Origin: Ruminococcus sp. | Lineage (GTDB): Bacteria; Bacillota; Clostridia; Oscillospirales; Acutalibacteraceae | DNA: 64,000 bases | Direction: 5' to 3' | Assembly (NCBI GenBank): GCA_022779485.1 | Contig: JALFTC010000014.1 | Coordinates: 62,001-126,000, forward strand | Part shown: positions 8,519-16,470 of the stretch, piece by piece | Position numbering within the stretch: the stretch's first letter is position 1 | How the letters are laid out: the number at the start of each line of letters is the position of its first letter | Program-made: the position numbers and the translations under genes | Notes under the pieces: model-generated | The model's input: the letters and a program-made list of their open reading frames with translations, nothing else | Databases searched by the model: none | What the model was told of the DNA's origin: nothing

Positions 8519-9373
8519 ATGAAATTAAGTACATTATACAAAGAGGGCAAAACAGTCCTTTCCTTTGAGGTTTTTCCTCCAAAAAAGACAAGCGGAGTGG
8601 AAACGGTTTACAAGGCACTTGACGAGCTGGCATCATTAAAACCTGCCTATATTTCCGTTACATACGGTGCAGGTGGGACAGAGGCAAACAACACAGCGCT
8701 GATTGCATCAAAGGTAAAGTCCCTGGGTGTTGAGCCTTTGGCTCACCTCACCTGTGTGAACAACGACAGACAAACTGTTGAAAAAGAGTTAGAAATTTTT
8801 AAGAAAAAGGGAATTGAAAATATCCTTGCTCTCCGTGGCGATATTGTTCCCGACATTGAGCCGAAAAAGGATTTTCTACACGCAAGCGACCTTTGCGAGT
8901 ACATTCAGCAAAGGGGAGATTTTGAACTTGCCGGTGCCTGTTACCCCGAAATGCACCTTGAGGCAAATTCAATGGTTGAGGATATCAGAAACCTTAAAAC
9001 AAAGGTTGAAAAGGGCGCAACCCACCTTATTTCTCAACTTTTCTTTGACAATTCGGCATTTTACAGCTTTATGGATATGGTAAGATGTGCAGGCATTGAT
9101 GTGCCTGTTTCAGCAGGAATTATGCCTGTTACAAACAAAAAGCAGATTGAACGGATGGTGTCAATGTGCGGTGCAAGTCTGCCCTCAAAATTTTCAAAGA
9201 TTATGCAGAGGTACGAAAATAATCCCGATGCACTAAGGGATGCCGGTATTGCCTACGCTGTGGAGCAGATTGTTGACCTTATGGCAAACGGAGTTGAGGG
9301 TATTCATCTTTACACAATGAACAACCCTTATGTTGCAACAAAAATTACAGAAGCGATTGGAAACTTGTTATGA
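8519..9373 (+). CDS. metF: Methylenetetrahydrofolate reductase
   Basis: A 284-residue MetF: SFEVFPPK at the N-terminus, YGAGG, then HLTC and LRGD, QLFFDN and AGIMPV are the conserved flavin and folate binding signatures. It reduces 5,10-methylenetetrahydrofolate to 5-methyltetrahydrofolate, the methyl donor for MetH. It is the first gene of a tight three-gene operon; its stop overlaps the next start (ATGA at 9370). The 62-base leader is too short for an S-box or cobalamin riboswitch. Confidence 0.95.
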   Translation: MKLSTLYKEGKTVLSFEVFPPKKTSGVETVYKALDELASLKPAYISVTYGAGGTEANNTALIASKVKSLGVEPLAHLTCVNNDRQTVEKELEIFKKKGIENILALRGDIVPDIEPKKDFLHASDLCEYIQQRGDFELAGACYPEMHLEANSMVEDIRNLKTKVEKGATHLISQLFFDNSAFYSFMDMVRCAGIDVPVSAGIMPVTNKKQIERMVSMCGASLPSKFSKIMQRYENNPDALRDAGIAYAVEQIVDLMANGVEGIHLYTMNNPYVATKITEAIGNLL

Positions 9374-10002
9374 TAACATTGTCATCTCTTGACAGAGCCG
9401 AGGCACTCCGCTATATGGGAGGTCACGGTGTAAATCCCGACAATATAACACAGGCTTTGATGGATAAGGCAGAGGAGGAAATCCTGAAAATATGCCGACC
9501 TGTTTACACCTTTACCGAAATTCCCAAGGACAGCCCTGCCCTTGGTGGTGAGGATATAAAAAAGGTGATAGAAAAAAGCGAAAAGGTTGTGCTGATTGCC
9601 GCAACACTGGGAATTTATGTGGATAAGCTGATTCGCAAGGCACAAATTACCGATATGGCGCAGGCTGTTGTAATTGACGCTATGGCGTCCGTTGCCATTG
9701 AGCAGTTTATGGACAAAATCGAGGTTGAGCTTTCAAAGAGGTACAGCGGATATTACTTTACAAACAGATTCAGCCCCGGCTACGGTGACTATCCCCTTGA
9801 AAAGCAAAGGGAAATTGTACGGCTTTTAAACACAGAAAAAAAGCTTGGGCTTAACCTTACAGAAAGCCTTATGCTCAACCCCACAAAGTCGGTTACGGCG
9901 GTTATTGGTGTGGGTAAAGAAGAGGTTGAGGAAAAACGCTCCTGCACATCAAAGTGTTCGAGGTGCGGTAACAAAAATTGTCCTTACAGGAGGGCGGAAT
10001 AA
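9370..10002 (+). CDS. Stand-alone methionine synthase reactivation protein
   Basis: A 210-residue protein matching the C-terminal AdoMet-binding activation domain of MetH. The key stretch RFSPGYGDYPLEKQREI and the later SLMLNPTKSVTAVIGVG contain the conserved AdoMet-binding and cap residues. It probably supports reductive remethylation of the cobalamin in the neighbouring MetH, which lacks this domain. The C-terminus adds a Cys-rich tail (CTSKCSRCGNKNCPY, five Cys), possibly a metal or Fe-S site; this is not a standard part of the MetH activation domain. It overlaps metF by four bases and metH by one. Confidence 0.9.
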   Translation: MITLSSLDRAEALRYMGGHGVNPDNITQALMDKAEEEILKICRPVYTFTEIPKDSPALGGEDIKKVIEKSEKVVLIAATLGIYVDKLIRKAQITDMAQAVVIDAMASVAIEQFMDKIEVELSKRYSGYYFTNRFSPGYGDYPLEKQREIVRLLNTEKKLGLNLTESLMLNPTKSVTAVIGVGKEEVEEKRSCTSKCSRCGNKNCPYRRAE

Positions 10003-12368
10003 TGGACTTTAAAACACTCTTAAAAAAAGAATTTATTATATATGACGGTGGAATGGGCACAATGCTCCAAAAGCGTGGGCTAAAAATGGGAGATAACCCA
10101 AATGTGCTGAATATCACCCACCCACAAACTATTGTTGATGTTCACAGGGAATATGTAAACGCAGGAAGTGACATCATCTGTGCCAATACATTCTCCGCCA
10201 ACAGGCACAAGCTGGAGGGTACAGGCTACGGTGTAAAGGAGATTGTAAGTTCTGCTATTGACTGCTGTAAAAAGGCAGTTGAGGGAACAGACACCCTGAT
10301 TGCCCTTGATATGGGACCTATCGGTCAACTCCTTGAGCCAAACGGTACTCTTACCGTTGAGGAAGCCTATGACATTTTTAAAGAGGTAGTAAATTCTGAC
10401 GACAGGTATGATGTTATAGCAATAGAAACTATGACAGATTTGCTGGAGATGAAAACCGCTCTCCTTGCCTGTAAGGAAAACAGCCAAAAGCCTGTGCTTT
10501 GTACAATGAGCTTTGAGGAAAACGGCAGAACATTTCAGGGTGTTTCTCCAAGTGCTATGGTGCTAACCCTTGAGGGACTTGGGGCGGATGCCATAGGTCT
10601 TAACTGCTCCCTTGGTCCTGACGAGATTGAGCCTATGCTAAAGGAGATTTGCGAAAGGTGTAATGTTCCTGTTATTGCAAAGCCAAACGCAGGACTTCCC
10701 GACCCTGTAACCAACACCTACACAATGGGAGCAGAGGAATTTGCGGGGAAAATGGCTGAACTTTCCTCATTGGGTGTTAAAATTTTAGGTGGATGCTGTG
10801 GCACAACACCTGAATTTATAGAGAAGCTAAAGGACGAACTAAAGGACAAAACCTACAGGAAGAATGTTCACCCATATGTGACGGGAGTTTGCTCGGGAAC
10901 AGCGGTTGTAAATATTGACCAGCCCAAAATTATCGGCGAAAGAATTAACCCAACAGGCAAAAAGCTGTTTAAGCAGGCACTTGTAAACAATGATATGGAC
11001 TACATTTTGTCACAGGCTATCAGTCAGGCAGAGGACGGAGCAGAAATTCTTGACATAAATGTAGGTCATCCCGAAATAGACGAAAAAGAAATGATGGTTA
11101 AGGTTGTAAAGGCTGTACAGGGCGTTGTTGATTTGCCGTTACAGTTGGACTCCACAAAGCCTGAGGTGCTTGAAGCAGGACTTAGGGTGTACAACGGACG
11201 AGCAATAGTGAACTCCGTAAACGGTGAAGAAAAGAGCCTTAATGAGATTTTGCCCATTGTTGCAAAGTACGGCGCTGCTGTTGTAGGACTTACTTTAGAT
11301 GAGGACGGAATTCCCGAAACAACAGAAAAGCGACTTGAAATTGCGGAAAAAATTATAAATAGAGCAAAGTCCTTTGGTATTAGGGAAGAGGATATTTATA
11401 TCGACTGCCTGACCCTCACTGTATCGGCACAGCAAAGCGGTGCTGTGCAAACGCTGGAGGCGCTTGAAAGGGTTAAGGAAAAGTACAATGTAAAAACTGT
11501 GCTCGGTGTCAGCAATATCTCCTTTGGACTTCCCCAAAGACCCCTTGTTAATCAAACCTTCCTTACAATGGCTTTGGAGCGTGGACTTGACTTGCCGATT
11601 ATCAACCCCGGTGTGTTTGGTATGGCAGGGGCTGTGCGTTCCTTTAGAGTGCTAAAGGGATATGACGAGGAAAGCCGTGACTATATTGCAAAGTACAGCG
11701 ATTTTGTTGTGGAAACCGTAAGCCAAAACCACGAGAACACCTTGGGCGAGGCGGTAATGAAGGGACTTAAAAAGGAATGTCACGACATCACCCTTAAAAT
11801 GCTTGAAAATACCGACCCTATGGAAATAATTGACAGAGAGCTTATTCCCGCACTTGACAGGGTTGGCTCGTTGTTTGAACAGGGCAAGGTGTTCCTGCCG
11901 GGACTTTTGTCATCAGCCACAGCCGCCCAACAGGCTTTTGAGATTATAAAGGAAAAACTTGCTGAAAACAGCAGTGAAAGTGTATCAAAGGGCAAGATTA
12001 TCCTTGCAACCGTCAAGGGAGATATTCACGATATTGGAAAAAATATTGTTAAGGTGCTCCTTGAGAATTACGGATATGATGTTATAGATTTAGGCAAGGA
12101 TGTTGAGCCTTCTCTTGTTGCGGAAACTGCCAAAAGGGAAAATGTTACCCTTGTTGGACTTTCGGCACTTATGACCACAACCCTTAAAAGTATGGAGGAC
12201 ACAATATCCCTTATTCACCAAACACCCGGTCTGGAGGATACACAAATTATGGTAGGCGGTGCTGTTCTCACAGAGGAATATGCTATGAAGATAAAGGCGG
12301 ATTACTACTGCAAAACAGCGGCAATATCCGTTGAAACAGCAAGAAAGGTTTTTCCTAATAAAGGATAA
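10002..12368 (+). CDS. metH: Cobalamin-dependent methionine synthase (lacks activation domain)
   Basis: A 788-residue MetH. Residues about 1-280 form the homocysteine-binding barrel, with zinc ligands in GLNCSLG (Cys202) and GGCCGTT (Cys265/266). About 310-570 is the pterin (methyl-THF) domain starting IIGERINPTGKK. The cobalamin cap and Rossmann domain carry GDIHDIGKN (His about 676, the lower axial ligand). The usual fourth, reactivation domain is absent and is encoded by the preceding gene. Start ATG 10002 (TAATG overlap) follows AGGAGGGCGG; the earlier in-frame TTG at 9978 is upstream of that site. It methylates homocysteine to methionine. Confidence 0.95.
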   Translation: MDFKTLLKKEFIIYDGGMGTMLQKRGLKMGDNPNVLNITHPQTIVDVHREYVNAGSDIICANTFSANRHKLEGTGYGVKEIVSSAIDCCKKAVEGTDTLIALDMGPIGQLLEPNGTLTVEEAYDIFKEVVNSDDRYDVIAIETMTDLLEMKTALLACKENSQKPVLCTMSFEENGRTFQGVSPSAMVLTLEGLGADAIGLNCSLGPDEIEPMLKEICERCNVPVIAKPNAGLPDPVTNTYTMGAEEFAGKMAELSSLGVKILGGCCGTTPEFIEKLKDELKDKTYRKNVHPYVTGVCSGTAVVNIDQPKIIGERINPTGKKLFKQALVNNDMDYILSQAISQAEDGAEILDINVGHPEIDEKEMMVKVVKAVQGVVDLPLQLDSTKPEVLEAGLRVYNGRAIVNSVNGEEKSLNEILPIVAKYGAAVVGLTLDEDGIPETTEKRLEIAEKIINRAKSFGIREEDIYIDCLTLTVSAQQSGAVQTLEALERVKEKYNVKTVLGVSNISFGLPQRPLVNQTFLTMALERGLDLPIINPGVFGMAGAVRSFRVLKGYDEESRDYIAKYSDFVVETVSQNHENTLGEAVMKGLKKECHDITLKMLENTDPMEIIDRELIPALDRVGSLFEQGKVFLPGLLSSATAAQQAFEIIKEKLAENSSESVSKGKIILATVKGDIHDIGKNIVKVLLENYGYDVIDLGKDVEPSLVAETAKRENVTLVGLSALMTTTLKSMEDTISLIHQTPGLEDTQIMVGGAVLTEEYAMKIKADYYCKTAAISVETARKVFPNKG

Positions 12369-12473
12369 TTATCAAATTAATAAGATTAAGGCGGATTTGG
12401 TAATGATTTGTTGTCAAATATTACAAAAAAATATGGGTAATTTTGAATAATCTCATAGAAAAATACATTTTAA

Positions 12474-12502
12474 TTGACTTTTTTTCTTTATAGTAATATA
12501 AT
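12474..12502 (+). promoter_or_regulatory. Predicted sigma-A promoter of the nucleotide-sugar dehydratase gene
   Basis: TTGACT and TATAAT are separated by exactly 17 bases, about 70 bases before the ATG. Confidence 0.7.
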
Positions 12503-12570
12503 CTAACCATTAATTATCTTTGTTTTAATTTTTTATTAATTTCTAATTATTTATAAATTTGAGTGGTAAT

Positions 12571-14472
12571 ATGATAAGACCGGAATTCAATTTCAGAAAG
12601 GTTATGCTTGGCATTGTGGACGCATTTATAATTGCGTTGTGCGGAGTAGTAACCAACTTTATGCTTGAGGCATTTGACTTTCAGACCGGCTTTGAAAGCG
12701 TGGTAGAAACACCCTATGTGGTGGTTTCCATAATCATAAATGTAATAGTTTGTCTTGTGGCGCTTTGGATTTGCGGAGCCTACAACAAAGCATGGAGATT
12801 TTTTAACATCAGGGATTACCTTGACTGCATTGTTGCAATGTTTTTTGGTGTTGCAGTAAGCACATTGATTTTGTCACTGCGCTACAACACATTCAACTAT
12901 GTTTTGCCCTACACCCTAATCAGCGGTGCAATGTCCATTATGGGCATTGTGATGTTCAGGCTTATTTTTAAAAATGCCTTTATTAAAATCAGCGACTCCG
13001 AAAGGATGAATCAAGGGGAAAGAACCCTTATTGTAGGTGCAGGTAATGCAGGTCGTATAATTTTAAAAGATATTTTTGCCGCACAAAACGACAGCGGAAA
13101 TCCATCAAAAAATCTGTTCCCCATTGGCTTTGTTGACGATGAAAGAACACTTCGCAACACAATGGTGGACACCGTAAGGGTGCTTGGCACAACCTACGAT
13201 ATTCCCGAAATTTGTGCAAGTGAAAACATCAGTCTGATTATTTTTGCAATTCCCTCCTGCAGTGAAGAGGACAGAACAAGAATTTTGGATTTATGCTCAA
13301 AGACTGAGTGTAAAATCAAGATTATCCCATATTTCAGTCAGCTTTTGTTTGACGGTGACGAGGGTAAGCCTCAGCTTTTAAATCAGGTTAAGGACATTAA
13401 AATCGAGGATTTGCTTGGCAGAAAGCCAATTACCTTTGACAAAGCCTCAGTAAAAGAGCTTGTTAATAACAAGGTATGTATGGTGACAGGGGGCGGTGGC
13501 TCAATAGGCTCCGAGCTTGTTCGCCAAATTGCAAATTACTCACCAAAGCAGATAATTATTGTTGATATATACGAAAATAACGCATACGATATACAGCAGG
13601 AGCTTATCCTTGAACACGGAAATAAATTAAATCTTGCCACAGTTATAGCCTCTGTAAGGGATTATGACAAAATGGAGCAGATTTTTAAGGAATATAAGCC
13701 TGAGTTGGTGTGGCACGCTGCCGCCCACAAGCATGTTCCCCTTATGGAAACAGTTCCCTGTGAGGCTGTAAAGAACAACATCTTCGGAACATATAATGTT
13801 GCAACCTTGGCTCAAAAGTACGGAGTTAAGAAGTTTGTTATGATTAGTACCGACAAGGCGGTTAACCCCACAAATGTTATGGGCGCAACCAAAAGGTGCT
13901 GTGAGATGATAATGCAGTATATGGGTCAAAACACAACCGGTACAGAATTTGTAACAACCCGATTTGGCAATGTACTTGGAAGTAATGGCTCTGTTGTCCC
14001 CCTTTTCCGCCGACAGATAGAAAGCGGAAAGCCCATTACCGTAACTCACCCCGACATTATCCGCTATTTTATGACAATACCCGAGGCTGTATCACTGGTG
14101 CTTCAAGCGGCAGGTATGGCTAAGGGTGGCGAGATTTTTGTCCTTGATATGGGTAAGCCGGTGAAGATTACCACCCTTGCGGAAAATCTTTGCAGAATGT
14201 ACGGTAAGGTGCCTTATAAGGATGTTGAGATTAAATTTACCGGACTTCGCCCCGGCGAAAAGCTGTTTGAGGAGCTTCTTATGGATGAAGAGGGACTAAA
14301 GCAGACAGCTAATGAAAAAATTTTTATTGGAAATCAAATTGATATTGATAAAGAAACCCTCCTTGCCAAGCTTCAAAATCTTAGGAAATGTGCCGAGGAT
14401 AATGATGATGACAGGGCGGTGGAATTGTTGGCAGACATAGTGCCGACCTTTGACCATAAACTAAACAAATAA
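12571..14472 (+). CDS. Membrane-bound nucleotide-sugar 4,6-dehydratase (CapD/WbpM/PglF family)
   Basis: About 633 residues. The N-terminus has four or five membrane segments and a first Rossmann-like domain (LIVGAGNAGRIILKDI). The second domain is an extended SDR with TGGGGSIGSELVRQI, HAAAHKHVPLME, and ISTDKAVNPTNVMGATKR, in which the usual catalytic Tyr is replaced by Met as in WbpM/PglF. These enzymes convert UDP-GlcNAc to a 4-keto-6-deoxy sugar for surface polysaccharide or glycoprotein glycans, consistent with aminotransferase and sugar-transferase genes elsewhere in the window. ATG 12571 is preferred (GAGTGG nearby); a TTG at 12559 would add four residues. Confidence 0.92.
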   Translation: MIRPEFNFRKVMLGIVDAFIIALCGVVTNFMLEAFDFQTGFESVVETPYVVVSIIINVIVCLVALWICGAYNKAWRFFNIRDYLDCIVAMFFGVAVSTLILSLRYNTFNYVLPYTLISGAMSIMGIVMFRLIFKNAFIKISDSERMNQGERTLIVGAGNAGRIILKDIFAAQNDSGNPSKNLFPIGFVDDERTLRNTMVDTVRVLGTTYDIPEICASENISLIIFAIPSCSEEDRTRILDLCSKTECKIKIIPYFSQLLFDGDEGKPQLLNQVKDIKIEDLLGRKPITFDKASVKELVNNKVCMVTGGGGSIGSELVRQIANYSPKQIIIVDIYENNAYDIQQELILEHGNKLNLATVIASVRDYDKMEQIFKEYKPELVWHAAAHKHVPLMETVPCEAVKNNIFGTYNVATLAQKYGVKKFVMISTDKAVNPTNVMGATKRCCEMIMQYMGQNTTGTEFVTTRFGNVLGSNGSVVPLFRRQIESGKPITVTHPDIIRYFMTIPEAVSLVLQAAGMAKGGEIFVLDMGKPVKITTLAENLCRMYGKVPYKDVEIKFTGLRPGEKLFEELLMDEEGLKQTANEKIFIGNQIDIDKETLLAKLQNLRKCAEDNDDDRAVELLADIVPTFDHKLNK

Positions 14473-14489
14473 AGTATTGGAGAATTGTT

Positions 14490-16313
14490 ATGTGTGGTAT
14501 TGTAGGTTATGTAGGACCGAGAGATTGCAGTGATGTTCTTGTTTCAGCACTCACAAGGCTTGAATACAGGGGTTACGACTCCGCCGGTATTGCTGTTTTT
14601 GAGAATGGTAAAATTGAAGTGGCAAAGACTAAGGGCAGACTCTCTGACCTTTCCGAAAAAATGGAGAAGGAGGGCAAACCAAAGGGTCACGCAGGTATTG
14701 GTCACACCCGTTGGGCAACTCACGGTCAGCCTTCATATGTAAATTCACACCCTCATTCAGGAAAAAGGGTGACTATTGTACATAACGGTATTATCGAAAA
14801 TTATATTGAACTTAAGGAGTATTTGACTAAAAAGGGCAAGACCTTTTTGTCCGATACAGACACAGAGGTAGTGGCTCAGCTCCTTGACTTAAAGTACGAC
14901 GGCGACCCGCTGGACACTATACATACGGTAATAAGAATGTTAAAGGGCTCCTTTGCTTTGGGTATAGTTTTTGCCGACTATCCCGACACAGTTTTTGCTG
15001 TTCGCAGAGAAAGTCCATTGATTGTAGGTGTTGGGGATAATGAAAGCTTTATTGCCTCCGATGTTCCTGCAATTCTTAACTATACCAAAAAATATTACCT
15101 TATGAATCACGACGAAATCGTAAAGCTCACCCACGATGGCGTTGAGTTTTTCGACAGTCATATGCTCCCCATTACAAAGGAGCTTCAGGAGGCTGACTGG
15201 GATATGGACGCCGCTGAAAAGGGCGGTTATCCCCACTTTATGATTAAGGAAATTCACGAACAACCTGAGGCTATCAAAAGGACTGTTCTGCCGAGAATTC
15301 GTGACAATATGCCTGACCTTTCTGAATGTGGAATTACCTTAGAGAATATTAAGGACTTCAAAAATATTCACATTGTTGCCTGTGGTACTGCTATGCACGC
15401 AGGAATGGTTGGAAAATATGTTATTGAGGGTCTTGCAAGAGTTCCTGTAAATGTGGATATTGCATCTGAATTCCGTTACAGAAATCCCCTTGTAGGTGAG
15501 GGCGACCTTGTAATAATTATTTCCCAAAGCGGAGAAACTGCCGACAGCAAGGCGGCTATGTCCCTTGCTAAGGAATACGGCGCAAAAACCCTTGCAATTG
15601 TTAACGCAAAGGGTAGCTCCATTGCAAGAGAGGCAGATATGCTGATTTACACCCATGCAGGTCCCGAAATTGCAGTTGCCTCAACAAAGGCATATATGGT
15701 GCAAATTGCAGTTATGTACCTCTTTGCATTCCAGCTTGCACTTGCCAAGGGAAGAATCACAGAGGATGAGTGCAAATCACTATTGACCTCACTTATGGAA
15801 GTTCCCGACAAGGTAGAGGAAACCCTTGAAAAGGTAATGGACGACTGCCAGTACGCAGGAAGCAGTCTTGTAAATGCAGATTCACTGTTGTATATCGGCA
15901 GAGGTCTTGACTATGCCCTTTCTATGGAGGGTTCTCTAAAGTTAAAGGAAATTTCATACATTCATAGCGAAAGCTATGCCGCAGGTGAGTTAAAGCACGG
16001 TACTATCTCACTTATCACAGAGGAAATGCCTGTTATCGCTGTGGCTACTCAAAATGCGCTCTTTGAAAAGACACTTTCAAATGTAAAAGAGGTTAGGTCA
16101 AGGGGAGCTTATGTAATCCTTGTGTGCGATGAAGAATGTCATATCGGCAGTGATGTGGCTGACCAGATTATAAGAGTACCAAAAATCCGTGAGGAGCTGA
16201 TGCCAATGCTGGCTATTGTTCCTTTACAGCTTATTGCCTACTACACATCCTTGCACAGGGGTAACGATATTGACAAGCCAAGAAATCTGGCTAAGTCGGT
16301 TACAGTAGAATAA
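14490..16313 (+). CDS. glmS: Glutamine--fructose-6-phosphate aminotransferase
   Basis: A 607-residue GlmS. It begins MCGIVGYVG, so Cys2 becomes the N-terminal nucleophile of the glutaminase domain; RGYDSAGIA and HTRWATHG follow. Two SIS domains bind sugar phosphate (VACGTAMHAG, SQSGETADS, ESYAAGELKHG) and the end DKPRNLAKSVTVE is the conserved C-tail. It makes glucosamine-6-phosphate for peptidoglycan and UDP-GlcNAc. It lies 17 bases after the dehydratase gene, likely in one transcript, leaving no room for a glmS ribozyme directly upstream. GGAGAA precedes the ATG, and a strong terminator follows. Confidence 0.97.
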   Translation: MCGIVGYVGPRDCSDVLVSALTRLEYRGYDSAGIAVFENGKIEVAKTKGRLSDLSEKMEKEGKPKGHAGIGHTRWATHGQPSYVNSHPHSGKRVTIVHNGIIENYIELKEYLTKKGKTFLSDTDTEVVAQLLDLKYDGDPLDTIHTVIRMLKGSFALGIVFADYPDTVFAVRRESPLIVGVGDNESFIASDVPAILNYTKKYYLMNHDEIVKLTHDGVEFFDSHMLPITKELQEADWDMDAAEKGGYPHFMIKEIHEQPEAIKRTVLPRIRDNMPDLSECGITLENIKDFKNIHIVACGTAMHAGMVGKYVIEGLARVPVNVDIASEFRYRNPLVGEGDLVIIISQSGETADSKAAMSLAKEYGAKTLAIVNAKGSSIAREADMLIYTHAGPEIAVASTKAYMVQIAVMYLFAFQLALAKGRITEDECKSLLTSLMEVPDKVEETLEKVMDDCQYAGSSLVNADSLLYIGRGLDYALSMEGSLKLKEISYIHSESYAAGELKHGTISLITEEMPVIAVATQNALFEKTLSNVKEVRSRGAYVILVCDEECHIGSDVADQIIRVPKIREELMPMLAIVPLQLIAYYTSLHRGNDIDKPRNLAKSVTVE

Positions 16314-16323
16314 AAAATTATTA

Positions 16324-16357
16324 ATAAGTCGGGAAAACCTCCCGACTTATGCTTTTT
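16324..16357 (+). terminator. Terminator of glmS
   Basis: ATAAGTCGGG and CCCGACTTAT form a perfect 10-bp stem with a seven-base loop, followed by GCTTTTT. Confidence 0.85.
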
Positions 16358-16361
16358 AATT

Positions 16362-16384
16362 GTGATTTATTCAGTGTTTCCTTA
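16362..16384 (+). repeat. Solo end of a family A MITE
   Basis: The 23 bases GTGATTTATTCAGTG plus TTTCCTTA are identical to the right end of the 165-bp family A element at 23583-23747. No other part of the element is present. It abuts the -35 box of the next promoter. Confidence 0.65.
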
Positions 16385-16390
16385 GTATTA

Positions 16391-16444
16391 TTGACAATTA
16401 TTTTTCCTAAGGTATAATATAGGAAAGATATAATATAGGAAATG
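16391..16444 (+). promoter_or_regulatory. Consensus sigma-A promoter with duplicated -10 region
   Basis: TTGACA (16391) and TATAAT (16413) are both perfect, with a 16-base spacer. The 16-base unit TATAATATAGGAAAGA is repeated at once (16413 and 16429), giving a second possible -10. CCTTAG/CTAAGG flank the -35 as an inverted repeat. It drives the FHA-FtsW/PBP pair. Confidence 0.75.
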
Positions 16445-16470
16445 AGATATACAGGAGAGGTGGGGAATAT

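Noticed and set aside
13627-14049. 140-codon minus-strand ORF antisense to the dehydratase gene
   Set aside because: It is a shadow of the conserved extended-SDR coding sequence.
14473-14489. glmS ribozyme
   Set aside because: Only 17 bases separate glmS from the gene before it, far too few for the ribozyme.
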